A stretch of DNA of 22,300 nucleotides, taken from IMG/VR virus record IMGVR_UViG_3300027917_003197, positions 1 to 22,300 of that record; one strand, given 5' to 3'. The translations under genes were made by a program, and so were the position numbers. The stretch is from a virus. The notes under the pieces were generated by a model that had not been told where the DNA came from, searched no databases, and saw only the letters and a list, made by a program, of their open reading frames with translations. Below are positions 7,436 to 17,578 of the stretch, piece after piece; positions within the stretch are counted from its first letter, which is position 1, and every line of letters starts with the position of its first letter.

Positions 7436-10400
7436 ATGTCCTATAATTTTCTTAGAAATGCTAGATCTATCAAAAATTCACCATTGTGTAGATATGACAC
7501 TTTGAATGGGTATGCTAGTAGTCTAGATTTAGATGGGGATTTTGATGGGTGGGATGTTTATGACGAGGTTTATTTATATGGATCTTGGAACGGAACGCTA
7601 TTTGGTACTGCCGATGATAGAGACTGTTATATTAGTAGAACAAACACTCTAGCTCCAGTAGTGGCAGCTTCCAGGTACTATTATATAGAATTAGTGATGA
7701 AAATTACCGATAATAATCGTAAAGCAGTGGGTGGATTGACTACTGGAAGAATTCAGTGGGTAACTATCAATGATCCACTTTGGGATACGGATAAACAGGT
7801 TGATTTTGATTTAATTAATGATGATAAATGGCATGTGTACCGCATTAATGTTGGCCCAGAATCGAAGTGGGTAGGATACGTAAATAATCTGAGGATTCAC
7901 CCATTTATAGATGGTTGGAGTGGGGATCAGTTTACTATAAAATCTATAAAAATAACATCTAATGACGATTGGGTATGTACTAATACTCAATGCTCTTATT
8001 ATACATCATACGAACACCCGTGCCCGGGCGCAGGAAGACGCGCTAACTTGGAGGCGGGAACTTCTAATACTTTTTATACTACAATATCTGGAATTAGTGA
8101 TAAATTGATAGTAAATATAGACGGATATGGCAATGAAGAGTTTGAATTAGGTACGAATATTAATTTAAATGGCGTGGAAATGGCTAGAGTAGTCACCAAT
8201 GCTTTAGGTGTATTAAATATGGGAAGTTATGCCTTTGCAGAGTGTGAGTATTCGGATTTTGATAAACTTAAAATTACATCTGGTACAGTAGGATCGGACA
8301 GCTCTGTGACCATTTTGTATTCAGCCGCCGCTGAAGCTCTGGGATTTTATGATGGTACAACCAATATTTCCACTCATCAATCAGGTATTAATCAAGCTAC
8401 TAAATTTGATTATGCTGCTTCTAGACTGTTTAGACCATTTGAAATTAATAAATTAATAGATGGCTACATTGATGAGCAAGCTTACGTGCATAACCCGCAT
8501 CAATTTGCAACGGAAGGTGGGCGTAGGGATTTTGCCAATATAGGAAATTCTAAGTTAATTTCAAATTTGGCGGGGACGGAATATTATGAAAATTTAAATA
8601 ATAAGGGTAGAACAATAATAGATTTATCGCACCCAATAAATAACAACGGGCGACTGAAAGCTATTTATATTTTTGGCAAAATAAAGGATGGCGATACGGC
8701 TAAGGTAAAAATTTGTCGGCCGTTAAAGAACGGAAATCTAAAAGTTATTCATTCTTTGACATTTAGTAGTAAAACTGCGGGATTAGTTTATACATCTAAG
8801 GATGTTTCTTATAGAATCGATTGTGATATATTAGTTAGTAAGGGTGATGTTATTGGGGTTTATAATGCCAATTTGTATGTTGGTGTTTCCGTAAGCGGTC
8901 AACCAGACGCTACTTTTTACCAATACAACGGAGAGGCTAGCGGCACATTTGATCCGGGGCGGATATATGCTCTAGGAGTAGCTGGATTGTCGGTATATGC
9001 GAGAAGTGACAGACGTCAGAACAACGCCATATTAGATATTGATATGGGTAACAGAATTAATATTGAAGAGGTAAATATTTATGGACAAGAAGAAACCAGC
9101 TATTTCGAATTCAACATAGCTTCGTGTTTAGATGTTGATTGGGATGTCGAGTTATTTAATGAATATCATACGCATTACTATATTAACTGGAATACTGGAG
9201 AACCATTTGGAGTTAATCACAATAATATCGCTTATGGCGAGGATGCGTTATCTGATTTTAAGCGCACTCCTGATAACGGCAAAGTAGGTGATTCATATTA
9301 TTTTGATAATGGACTTGCCACAGCAGGAGAGCACAGTTATTTTTATGTTAATGGTGACGCTGAATGGTTGTACAGTTATGATGGTATATCCGAGTTTAAT
9401 TGGCCTTTGGTCCCTTACCAAACGGTAGGGTTTGTCAGAGACCCAATAGCTTTTACCTTACTATTTCCTAATGAAAGTGAAATTAAGATACATAAAAGTA
9501 TTATGTATTTTAAGGAAGATGACAATTTTAGAAAGTTTGCTTTGTCTTATTATTTGGGGTCGTCAAATGCTACAGGTAATGCAGACGATAGACATTTTAA
9601 CTATATACCTTCTTATAATTCTATAAGATTGGACGGACTGTTGTTTGATTCTACCAATAATGAAAATATAATTGATTATTTATTTAATAACCCATCATCA
9701 GACGATGCACTATACTCTGATGGCGAATTGATTAATGAATCAGCTGTCAAGCAATCGCATGCTACTTGGTGGAATACAATCGAACATAATTTCAGCCCTA
9801 TAAAATGTAAAGGATTTCGTATCTATTGTAATAAGCACCATAGTACTAAAATAAATGAGCTTGAAGTCTATAGTCGTGTCAGAACGGATGCCTCATTAGT
9901 GGATAATATATCCATGACATTTTCTGACGATGGTGAGATATATAAAAGTGCTGATTTCGAAGAAATAGAGACGTCTCAAGTATCTGCCTTTGTAGGAGGA
10001 GCTCCCAGATATTTTAGATTAGAAATGGAGTCCGGCCAAGAGTTTACTATTAATGAGATCGCGATGTCAGTAAGTAATCAGCTTAAATTACCCACTTGTG
10101 AGACCAGCGTGCTTTTAAACAACGCGAAAACTAACGAAATATCGGAAGCCACTCCCCTAATATTTGAAAATGTTTATGACAGGCCTTTCGATCTTATAAT
10201 AGATTTGCCTAAAGAAACTTCTGAAACTAATAATCTAATATTTTGGAGTAGATTTGATTCATTAGATGATATCGAGAACCCTGATGTTGGCCCTGCCTGT
10301 TTTTTATATAAAGAAGATAATTATGACTTATTAAATATGAATGGGCAGTGCGCCATCAATGATCCCACTTATGGGCTTATTAATCTGGTACACGGAAAAG

Positions 10401-13400
10401 AATCTTATGAAATTGTAGATTTAGATTTGAGATGGACATCTCTAGGCACTTTATCTAGCGGGGTCTCTATAGATTTTTGTAATAGTGATTATAAAGATAT
10501 TAAAAAAACCTCATTGAATATAGATGTTGATTCGTCCGGTCAATATTGGAAGGTTGGTTTAAGTTATTTTAATCCTCCTACAGCAGGTATAGTAGCTACA
10601 TATCTAGGAGATATATCAGGCAGCTCTTTTATCGATAGTGGTCCAAATAATTATCATGGATCTACATATGGTAATCCCAGTGAAGTAGTATCAGATGAAG
10701 TAGAAGGCAATTTAATCTACTTTGATGGCAATGATGACATCGAGCTAATGACACACGCCGAAGCCTCTACTTTTGAAAATGCGTTTTCAGTGTCTCTCTT
10801 TTTTAAATGCACCACGACTGTTGGCCATGGTGCCGCCAGGATCATAAGTAGGGATATCTCGGATTATTTCGGCCTGAGAATAGATCAGAGCACCAGTTTT
10901 CCCCAAGAACTCCTATTTTATGATAATACTACTACCCATAATTTGGGTAGTATAATTCAGCCGGATATTCTGTACCATGTAGTTATGATGTTTGATGTTG
11001 CTAATCAAATATCTAGGTGTTATTTAGACGGAACCTTATTATATGAAGATTTATCGTGGGGCGGATTTGATGCCACTAGCAGACCGCTAGCGCTGGCTTC
11101 GAACGTTGAAGCTACTACCCAGCACAATAACCAATTTACAGGTTATATAGGGGATGTTAGATTCTTTAATTATCTTCTTTCAGAAGAAGAGATACGCAAT
11201 TTAAAATATGTTGTAGCCAATTTAGATTCCATAGTTGTTTATAAAAATTCTGATAGATTGGATATAGATAGAGTATATGTTGAAAGCACTAATGATGCTA
11301 ATTCTCAAACTAACGTTTTGATTTCTGACGGGCTTAATATCCCCCTTTCTTATGAAAATCAGTCTTTTGGTTTTAGATTGGCGGGTGGTCCCGATACAAT
11401 AACCAAAGTGGTTATGTATCATTCGCCAACTACTGTTACTAGTGGGGCTGTTAGAGTAAGCCCAAATAATGGTAATAACTATGTTATTGTGGGCTCGTCG
11501 AAGGTGGGGACTTACTCAAATAATAATTGGTATCAGTATTTTGCGATTGATTTAGAACATCGTCATAATATAGATATAATACGGAACTATGGTAATGCTA
11601 CTAATAAATTATTAATAAATAAAGAGACTGGTGTTGAATATTCAAACACAGAAACTTCAGATCCTGATAGTGTAGTTTGGGATAATAGTGATTATACCGA
11701 TGCTAGATGGATGCGAATAAAGCTTTTATGTGGCGATGGGGTTACCAGATGTATTCGTAAGTTGGGTATTTATCCTGATATACTTCAGAATTCTACTCCA
11801 GATAGTGCGTATAACTGTGAATGGCAGTCTTTGGGAACCATATTAACCAATTATGATGTACCTATAAATGTGGCTTATGGAGCTACTGTTACCGGCACTA
11901 ATTATTATTTCAGTACTTGGTATCCTACTAATGCCGTAGACGGAATACATGATGATTATTCGGCTTTAGCTTGCTGGGGATTTCAAAAGGAGCCAGGAGC
12001 CGATGATCCCTACATAGAACTAGACTTTGGCCAAACCTATACGATTAATAAGATTGTCTTATATCACGGATATAATCCTGGGATTGATGATTACATGAAT
12101 ACAGATTATACTTTTAGTGTTTCGGCGAGTACTAGTGGATCTTTTTCAAATGTATTTTCTATAAGTGGTAATTCAAGCCATACAAGAACCCATCAATTTG
12201 ATTCAGTACAGGCTCGTAGAGCCAGGTTAACAATAACTGGGTATGACAGAGGCGACTCTCTTTCAATCTATGATCCTGCCACTAACCAATTTAATATATT
12301 TTTAGGCAGTTTCCTAAGAGAAATAGAGGTTTATACTTATGAAGATAATGGTTACATCGATAGTGAAACTTGGCCTATAGTGTGTATAAATCTTAAAGAA
12401 CCATTCAATGTTTCAAATCATACCTTGATAAATAAAGATCCTAGCGACACATCGACAAACTGGAGTAATGATGATCAATTTTTTTATTATTCAGGCGATT
12501 ATTATGATGATCCCCAAAAGGTGGCCTTCAAAGAAAACCCAGATAGCGGTGTAGTTTATTCGGCCGTAGATAGTTCTGGAAACGCTGAGGGCGAGACAGA
12601 ATACTTATTTACTCAAAATCTATTTTTGGAAGAGGGTATATATCTTATAGAATGGGATGCCTATGACGCTGACTCCGACGACGAGATAAGTTTGCGGTTC
12701 GATGGGCCTGAAGTATTAGATCATTTTGCAGATAATTTAGGTGGGGGCACATGGGTAGCTCAGTCAGGGTATATTCAAATAACAGAAGAAGGTAACTATG
12801 ATCTTAAAGGTATGCAGCACCTAGATTTTAGAGATGATTGGGGAGTTAGAAATCCTGTTATAACTAAATTTAGCACTTCTTCTAAATGGGTGGCTATAAA
12901 AAGAGACACTGCCACAAATTATTCCTATGATGATGATTCTGGAAAATACGGAATAGATTATTTGGAAACAGCCAAGATGTTTGTCAACGATACTCCCCGA
13001 CCTACAGAATATTATTGGTGGTGGGGTTCCAATTTGAGTACATTATCCAACGACTCTTTAAATGTCAAAGTTGGGTCTCGTTCTTTGAAAATTAGGTATC
13101 CCACATCTTCAGGCGTCGACACTTTACAATTTATTGAAGGAGATAATTTTGGTATCGATAATATTTGGTCTGTTAAAGATGTCTTGCAGTTTTGGTTAAA
13201 GATTAGTAATGTGGGTAAGCTGGACACTTCTTTCGGTGATATAACTTTCGGTAGTATAAATCGGGGAGATCCGTTTTATTATGTTTGGAATATTAGCGAT
13301 TTGAATTTGCAGACCGGGTGGAATTTGGTCAAACTTAAATTTGATGATTATGCGGATACTTTTCCAGAACCAAATGATTTGGGTATTAAAACTTATCTAG

Positions 13401-14326
13401 AGGATGATTTGGATTTAAGAAATAACGATAAAAACCTGAAATCATTAAGGATTAGATTTCGAGGAAAAGGGCAGCCCTTTAATATGTATATGGATGATTT
13501 ACACATAGAAAGAAATGTTTTTGAGGACACTGTCCAACATGGGAAAGGTTTGCATTTGAATGGGCATGAGTTGCTACAAATACCCGTGGCTGGGTTAACG
13601 CTTGAACGGGGAGCGGTGGAATTTTGGTTAAAAACCTATTATGATTCTTATGGCCAGGACATGTTTAATAATACAGCTTCTAAAACTTTTTTTACGATAA
13701 CTAATAATAACAATGATATTGTGTCATTAGGGCTCAGAGGTGGAAACTGGTTCGAAGCTATAGTGGGAAACATTAGGAGCAACTTAAATAGGTTTAACGC
13801 TGAATTTGCCAATTTCATAGAGGGTAATTTTGTTAATGTGGGCGAAGTTATTCACTTAGCGTTGGCCTGGAGTCATGATAGTGCTTTTATGGATAATGAT
13901 CATACATTGAGACTATATTTGAATGGAGAACTTATATATGCTAGTACAACTCAATGGGAAGTGAGCGACACGAAGAGTGTACATATTTTGCTCGGGGGTA
14001 AAAGTACCCAGTTAGCCTTCAACCAAGAATCGTATGGTTCTGGTATATTTGATAATATAAAAGTGTATAATTATCCAAAGGACGTTTTTCATATTTATGA
14101 AGAAGGTGTAGAAAGGGATATCATTTATACTCCCAATGATTTTCTTGAAATATCTTCAGACAACGTGAGTTTTTACGGCGCTAACTCTGATCAATTACCC
14201 ATTATATTTGAACAGGTTCCTGCGGGGGGTTCAAGGACCATATATTTGAGGTCGAATAAGAACGACAATTTTGCGCAGAGTAAAAAAACTGCAAATTTGG
14301 TTGTGCAGTGGTTGACAACGGTATAA
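7436..14326 (+). CDS. Giant mosaic adhesin-like virion protein with LamG-like and F5/8-like modules, 2296 aa
   Basis: ATG at 7436 directly follows the previous stop, with AAGGA at 7423-7427 as ribosome-binding site; it ends at TAA 14324-14326. Modules in order: an N-terminal jelly-roll-like region (about 20-180); a Cys motif C181/C186/C196; a beta unit at about 214-305 ending in AEALGFYDG; several discoidin-like sandwich stretches to about 900; a LamG/concanavalin-like domain at about 1058-1260 (IDSGPNNYHG, LIYFDGNDDIEL, YLDGTLLYED, GYIGDVRFFNYLLSEEEI); an F5/8 type C-like domain at about 1479-1637 (NAVDG, YIELDFGQTYTINKIVLY, REIEVYTYE); a carbohydrate-binding-like sandwich at about 1830-2030; a second LamG-like domain at about 2035-2222; and a C-terminal module with PAGGSRTIYLRSN (2262-2274). 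These folds usually bind glycans or surface proteins, so a host-recognition fibre or decoration is inferred. No catalytic residues were recognised. Confidence 0.8.
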   Translation: MSYNFLRNARSIKNSPLCRYDTLNGYASSLDLDGDFDGWDVYDEVYLYGSWNGTLFGTADDRDCYISRTNTLAPVVAASRYYYIELVMKITDNNRKAVGGLTTGRIQWVTINDPLWDTDKQVDFDLINDDKWHVYRINVGPESKWVGYVNNLRIHPFIDGWSGDQFTIKSIKITSNDDWVCTNTQCSYYTSYEHPCPGAGRRANLEAGTSNTFYTTISGISDKLIVNIDGYGNEEFELGTNINLNGVEMARVVTNALGVLNMGSYAFAECEYSDFDKLKITSGTVGSDSSVTILYSAAAEALGFYDGTTNISTHQSGINQATKFDYAASRLFRPFEINKLIDGYIDEQAYVHNPHQFATEGGRRDFANIGNSKLISNLAGTEYYENLNNKGRTIIDLSHPINNNGRLKAIYIFGKIKDGDTAKVKICRPLKNGNLKVIHSLTFSSKTAGLVYTSKDVSYRIDCDILVSKGDVIGVYNANLYVGVSVSGQPDATFYQYNGEASGTFDPGRIYALGVAGLSVYARSDRRQNNAILDIDMGNRINIEEVNIYGQEETSYFEFNIASCLDVDWDVELFNEYHTHYYINWNTGEPFGVNHNNIAYGEDALSDFKRTPDNGKVGDSYYFDNGLATAGEHSYFYVNGDAEWLYSYDGISEFNWPLVPYQTVGFVRDPIAFTLLFPNESEIKIHKSIMYFKEDDNFRKFALSYYLGSSNATGNADDRHFNYIPSYNSIRLDGLLFDSTNNENIIDYLFNNPSSDDALYSDGELINESAVKQSHATWWNTIEHNFSPIKCKGFRIYCNKHHSTKINELEVYSRVRTDASLVDNISMTFSDDGEIYKSADFEEIETSQVSAFVGGAPRYFRLEMESGQEFTINEIAMSVSNQLKLPTCETSVLLNNAKTNEISEATPLIFENVYDRPFDLIIDLPKETSETNNLIFWSRFDSLDDIENPDVGPACFLYKEDNYDLLNMNGQCAINDPTYGLINLVHGKESYEIVDLDLRWTSLGTLSSGVSIDFCNSDYKDIKKTSLNIDVDSSGQYWKVGLSYFNPPTAGIVATYLGDISGSSFIDSGPNNYHGSTYGNPSEVVSDEVEGNLIYFDGNDDIELMTHAEASTFENAFSVSLFFKCTTTVGHGAARIISRDISDYFGLRIDQSTSFPQELLFYDNTTTHNLGSIIQPDILYHVVMMFDVANQISRCYLDGTLLYEDLSWGGFDATSRPLALASNVEATTQHNNQFTGYIGDVRFFNYLLSEEEIRNLKYVVANLDSIVVYKNSDRLDIDRVYVESTNDANSQTNVLISDGLNIPLSYENQSFGFRLAGGPDTITKVVMYHSPTTVTSGAVRVSPNNGNNYVIVGSSKVGTYSNNNWYQYFAIDLEHRHNIDIIRNYGNATNKLLINKETGVEYSNTETSDPDSVVWDNSDYTDARWMRIKLLCGDGVTRCIRKLGIYPDILQNSTPDSAYNCEWQSLGTILTNYDVPINVAYGATVTGTNYYFSTWYPTNAVDGIHDDYSALACWGFQKEPGADDPYIELDFGQTYTINKIVLYHGYNPGIDDYMNTDYTFSVSASTSGSFSNVFSISGNSSHTRTHQFDSVQARRARLTITGYDRGDSLSIYDPATNQFNIFLGSFLREIEVYTYEDNGYIDSETWPIVCINLKEPFNVSNHTLINKDPSDTSTNWSNDDQFFYYSGDYYDDPQKVAFKENPDSGVVYSAVDSSGNAEGETEYLFTQNLFLEEGIYLIEWDAYDADSDDEISLRFDGPEVLDHFADNLGGGTWVAQSGYIQITEEGNYDLKGMQHLDFRDDWGVRNPVITKFSTSSKWVAIKRDTATNYSYDDDSGKYGIDYLETAKMFVNDTPRPTEYYWWWGSNLSTLSNDSLNVKVGSRSLKIRYPTSSGVDTLQFIEGDNFGIDNIWSVKDVLQFWLKISNVGKLDTSFGDITFGSINRGDPFYYVWNISDLNLQTGWNLVKLKFDDYADTFPEPNDLGIKTYLEDDLDLRNNDKNLKSLRIRFRGKGQPFNMYMDDLHIERNVFEDTVQHGKGLHLNGHELLQIPVAGLTLERGAVEFWLKTYYDSYGQDMFNNTASKTFFTITNNNNDIVSLGLRGGNWFEAIVGNIRSNLNRFNAEFANFIEGNFVNVGEVIHLALAWSHDSAFMDNDHTLRLYLNGELIYASTTQWEVSDTKSVHILLGGKSTQLAFNQESYGSGIFDNIKVYNYPKDVFHIYEEGVERDIIYTPNDFLEISSDNVSFYGANSDQLPIIFEQVPAGGSRTIYLRSNKNDNFAQSKKTANLVVQWLTTV

Positions 14327-14331
14327 AGGAG
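14325..14331 (+). promoter_or_regulatory. Ribosome-binding site before 14340
   Basis: AAAGGAG overlaps the TAA of the 2296-residue gene and lies eight bases before the ATG at 14340. It supports that start and translational linkage of the two adhesin genes. Confidence 0.7.
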
Positions 14332-14339
14332 AAAAAAGA

Positions 14340-17300
14340 ATGACCAAGTATAATATAATTAGAAATGGATCCTTTCAGTCCCTAACGGGAGGCGGTGAGG
14401 GAGATATATCTTTGAGCTGGGCCGAGTTAGAAACTCTTATTGATGGCACTCTCGATAGCGGCGGGGTAAGCATAACTAATAGTGGCATATTATATCTTGA
14501 AGCTAATTTAAGCCAACGAATAAAAGTGGACGGTATCAGGTTATATGCTAATGATCTTACCAAGTCAGCCAATATTGATTTTTATTATAGTAATACCGTT
14601 ACGGGTACTTATACACACCTCGCAACGAATGTGGGCTCTTATTATTATACCACCATAGCCGAGCCCAGCGCTCCTAGACGAGTACTAGTCACTATTAGTG
14701 GAATAAACATAGATCTTTACGAATTTCAAATATTTAATGATGACTTTATAGTCGCTTTTGGTCAGGATGGTAGTCAATACGCAGAGTATTTAAATAATAC
14801 GCCGATAGGGGAAGAGGGCGCCTCACAAGCTATTGCTCTTTATAATAATGGTAATTCATCTATATCAGCGGATGCGTATACGGTAGTGGACTATACTGGA
14901 GAAGATGGGGATAATTATATTAAAATATCTTCGTCTCAAAATGGGACTTACTATGGTATAAATGATGGTGTATTAGTAGAAAGTGAGGATTTAACCGATA
15001 CTTACCGGTGGGATTTGGGTACTTTTGATAATACCGAAGTGAGTGCCGATAATGTAATTGTGACTCCTCCAAGTACAAGCCAGGAACCAGCTACTTCTTT
15101 TTCTGAGATTCCTTTTGCGAATTATAGCAGGCCTTACTGTTACTATAATACCCTATTATATAACAATGATGATGATGTTGTATATTTTATATCTAGGGAC
15201 GGTACTTTATTGAAATTATGGTCTTATGACTATGAGAACAACGCTTGGACATATGAGTCCGAACTAAGACCCGGGCCAGCTATTCATCAAGGTAATGTGA
15301 CGGTGGCTGTTTATTTGAATGGATATGTTTATGTCATATCTAGAGTAGATGTGGATACATATGTAGGGGCTTTTTTCAGATATGATGTGAATGGGGTTCA
15401 AGATAACTATGAAGATTTGCCATTGCCTCCAGCTTTTGCTGGATTTAGCCATAATGCTGGTGCAGATAGGATATCTATGTGTACTGATGGGGTGAAATAT
15501 ATTTATATAGCCACCCTTGATCAAGGAAATATGAACACTACGACTGGTAGAAATTTTGCTCGATACGATACGACCACTTCCGGTTGGGTATCGTTAAGCA
15601 ATGGGTATGATAATCAAGTATATTATCAAAATGGTGCTAATGCCAACATGTTTGGTGTTCAGACAATGACTTATGATACAGATAGGAATGTTATTTATAT
15701 GCTCTCTATGGTTTCTAATTATTACGATAGACCTATTGGAGATTCTCCTTATCTATGTCGGTATCATGTAGGCACTGATACGTGGAGTAATAGTTTTCTT
15801 AGATTGGATTCTGGGGGCATAAATGCAGTTGGAGATGACGGTGAATATACCAATCCTGGGGGAATTTGTTATCACGAGGATTGGATATATTTCGGTCCTG
15901 ATCCAGAAGTAAACAATAATAGTGTAACCAGATATAATATAAATACTGCAGTAACTGAAACTATTGCTATAGGATATGAAAATTACAACGGCACTGGTAA
16001 TACGGATTATACTAATCATGAAGGCTATTCAACATTAGTCTTTAGAACTGACGGTACTCGATATATAATGCTGACTAATATTAATGGGCATAGAGACGAA
16101 ATTTATAGAACACCTCAGGTTCCCGCAGGTCCTATTGAAATAATAGCGGATGGCACCTATACTACTCCTGTATTTAAATTGAGTGACAAATATAATTCGA
16201 GTTATTTTATTGTTGATGGAACGACCGACAGTGAGACTGGTAATATAAGTTATGATGAAAATGTTTATAACGGCACCATACGGGTTCGAGGCAGTGATAC
16301 GGCTCCTATAACAATCGACGAGGTCTATATATCTCAGGGGGATTATTATATAATGAGATGGATTCCTTATACAGGCAGTAAAACTACAAACTGGAAGAAT
16401 CCCGGGCATGCTGACGCGAGTCGTTATGATGCTAGGGGTGTTAGAGTTGATAGAAAGACGGGAGACATTATATTTAGCTATTATTATGACTATCTTAATA
16501 CTGAATATAGTTATATTTATAAATATGATAGATCTGGTAATTTGTTATATTCCATGTCTTCTAATCAGGATTATTTTACGTACGCTTTTACTACCGCTAT
16601 GTCTATTGATCAAGATGGTGGTGTGTGGGGATATGCTGATTATGGTGGCATTCAGTATGATAGGCACCTAGTTCATTTTAACAGCACCCTGGCGGTACAA
16701 GAAGCTGATGTATATGAGAGCGGTTTGGATTTTTTATATGATATGACCGCCGAATGGAATGGAAATGGGTGCTGGTATACACACCAACTGGATAATATAT
16801 TATATCATTTAGATCGATGGGGAACTGTTTTACATACTATACCACTGGATGACGTAAAAGCAGTAGCGTCAACTAGGGATAATGGGTGTTGGGTTCATGA
16901 TAGGGGATTAAAGTTATTGCTTAGATATGATAGTGATGGTGACTTCGTAAAATCTGTAAATGTAGATAATTTTGGTTCCAGTTCCGTATTGGACATGCAT
17001 CATGACTATGAGGACGGCGTCTGGCTCAGGGTTGACTACAATATTTATCATATGACATCTGAAGGCGTGTTTGACATTGGTCCTATTTATATTGATTATG
17101 TGAGCCGCTTGCACCCTTCTCATAATGGCGTTTACGTAGTCAGAACTACTAATCCGGATGCGGCATACTTTATAGACAAAGACGCTGGGGCCATTACTAA
17201 ATCTTGGACGTATGGCGTAAATGACACCAATTCAATTTTTGGAGTGTTTTCTTATAATTATGATGATTATTTGGAATATGGATATAGTTATTTACCCATT

Positions 17301-17576
17301 AGTTACGACCCAGTATGGGGAACCGGAGGCTCTTTGGTGTGGACCGAAGTTGTCAAGGATGGATATTTTCTATCTAAAAATATATATCATCAGGTAGAGG
17401 TCACTTTGCGTGGTGAAGCCGTTTTAGAGAAGGTGTTAATGCCGCCGGCGATAAAAAAGCAAGATATTCCTGCTGGAACTTATAAAAATATTTATATAAA
17501 AACAGACATACCTGATGGCGTCGACATAGATAGTTATTCAGGTCGTATAAAAACTTGGTGGGGTGTGGAGGAATAA
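14340..17576 (+). CDS. Double beta-propeller adhesin-like virion protein, 1078 aa
   Basis: The start is ATG 14340 with AAAGGAG upstream; the stop is TAA 17574-17576. Residues 1-135 form a discoidin-like sandwich (RIKVDGIRLYAND; LYEFQIFNDD). Residues about 140-250 form a further beta module. Residues about 255-595 look like a Kelch-type propeller: repeated blades pair YxxxxxxW (for example YDYENNAWTY, YDTTTSGWVS, YHVGTDTWSN) with an aromatic strand such as GYVYVIS, VIYMLS or DWIYFG. A sandwich linker follows at about 600-670. Residues about 672-960 look like a second, NHL/YVTN-type propeller, with repeats such as GVRVDRKTGDIIFSYY, IYKYDRSGNLLYS, YHLDRWGTVLHT and LLRYDSDGDFVKS. The last 60 residues carry PAGTYKNIYIKTD (1044-1056), like the end of the preceding 2296-residue protein. 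Propellers commonly mediate protein or glycan binding; no enzyme motif was seen. A receptor-binding role is inferred. Confidence 0.78.
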   Translation: MTKYNIIRNGSFQSLTGGGEGDISLSWAELETLIDGTLDSGGVSITNSGILYLEANLSQRIKVDGIRLYANDLTKSANIDFYYSNTVTGTYTHLATNVGSYYYTTIAEPSAPRRVLVTISGINIDLYEFQIFNDDFIVAFGQDGSQYAEYLNNTPIGEEGASQAIALYNNGNSSISADAYTVVDYTGEDGDNYIKISSSQNGTYYGINDGVLVESEDLTDTYRWDLGTFDNTEVSADNVIVTPPSTSQEPATSFSEIPFANYSRPYCYYNTLLYNNDDDVVYFISRDGTLLKLWSYDYENNAWTYESELRPGPAIHQGNVTVAVYLNGYVYVISRVDVDTYVGAFFRYDVNGVQDNYEDLPLPPAFAGFSHNAGADRISMCTDGVKYIYIATLDQGNMNTTTGRNFARYDTTTSGWVSLSNGYDNQVYYQNGANANMFGVQTMTYDTDRNVIYMLSMVSNYYDRPIGDSPYLCRYHVGTDTWSNSFLRLDSGGINAVGDDGEYTNPGGICYHEDWIYFGPDPEVNNNSVTRYNINTAVTETIAIGYENYNGTGNTDYTNHEGYSTLVFRTDGTRYIMLTNINGHRDEIYRTPQVPAGPIEIIADGTYTTPVFKLSDKYNSSYFIVDGTTDSETGNISYDENVYNGTIRVRGSDTAPITIDEVYISQGDYYIMRWIPYTGSKTTNWKNPGHADASRYDARGVRVDRKTGDIIFSYYYDYLNTEYSYIYKYDRSGNLLYSMSSNQDYFTYAFTTAMSIDQDGGVWGYADYGGIQYDRHLVHFNSTLAVQEADVYESGLDFLYDMTAEWNGNGCWYTHQLDNILYHLDRWGTVLHTIPLDDVKAVASTRDNGCWVHDRGLKLLLRYDSDGDFVKSVNVDNFGSSSVLDMHHDYEDGVWLRVDYNIYHMTSEGVFDIGPIYIDYVSRLHPSHNGVYVVRTTNPDAAYFIDKDAGAITKSWTYGVNDTNSIFGVFSYNYDDYLEYGYSYLPISYDPVWGTGGSLVWTEVVKDGYFLSKNIYHQVEVTLRGEAVLEKVLMPPAIKKQDIPAGTYKNIYIKTDIPDGVDIDSYSGRIKTWWGVEE
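17567..17572 (+). promoter_or_regulatory. Ribosome-binding site deciding start at 17579
   Basis: GGAGGA, lying within the last codons of the preceding gene, is six bases from the ATG at 17579. This favours that ATG over the in-frame TTG at 17555, which lacks a usable ribosome-binding site and would begin inside the upstream coding sequence. Confidence 0.8.
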
Positions 17577-17578
17577 AA

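Noticed and set aside
15264-16409. Several minus-strand ORFs of 86-124 codons inside the propeller gene
   Set aside because: They lie opposite a well-supported coding frame, are rich in Ile/Tyr/Ser mirror codons, lack ribosome-binding sites and resemble no protein.
17555-17578. Upstream TTG start for the beta-helix fibre
   Set aside because: ATG at 17579 has GGAGGA six bases before it; the TTG lies inside the previous gene without a ribosome-binding site.
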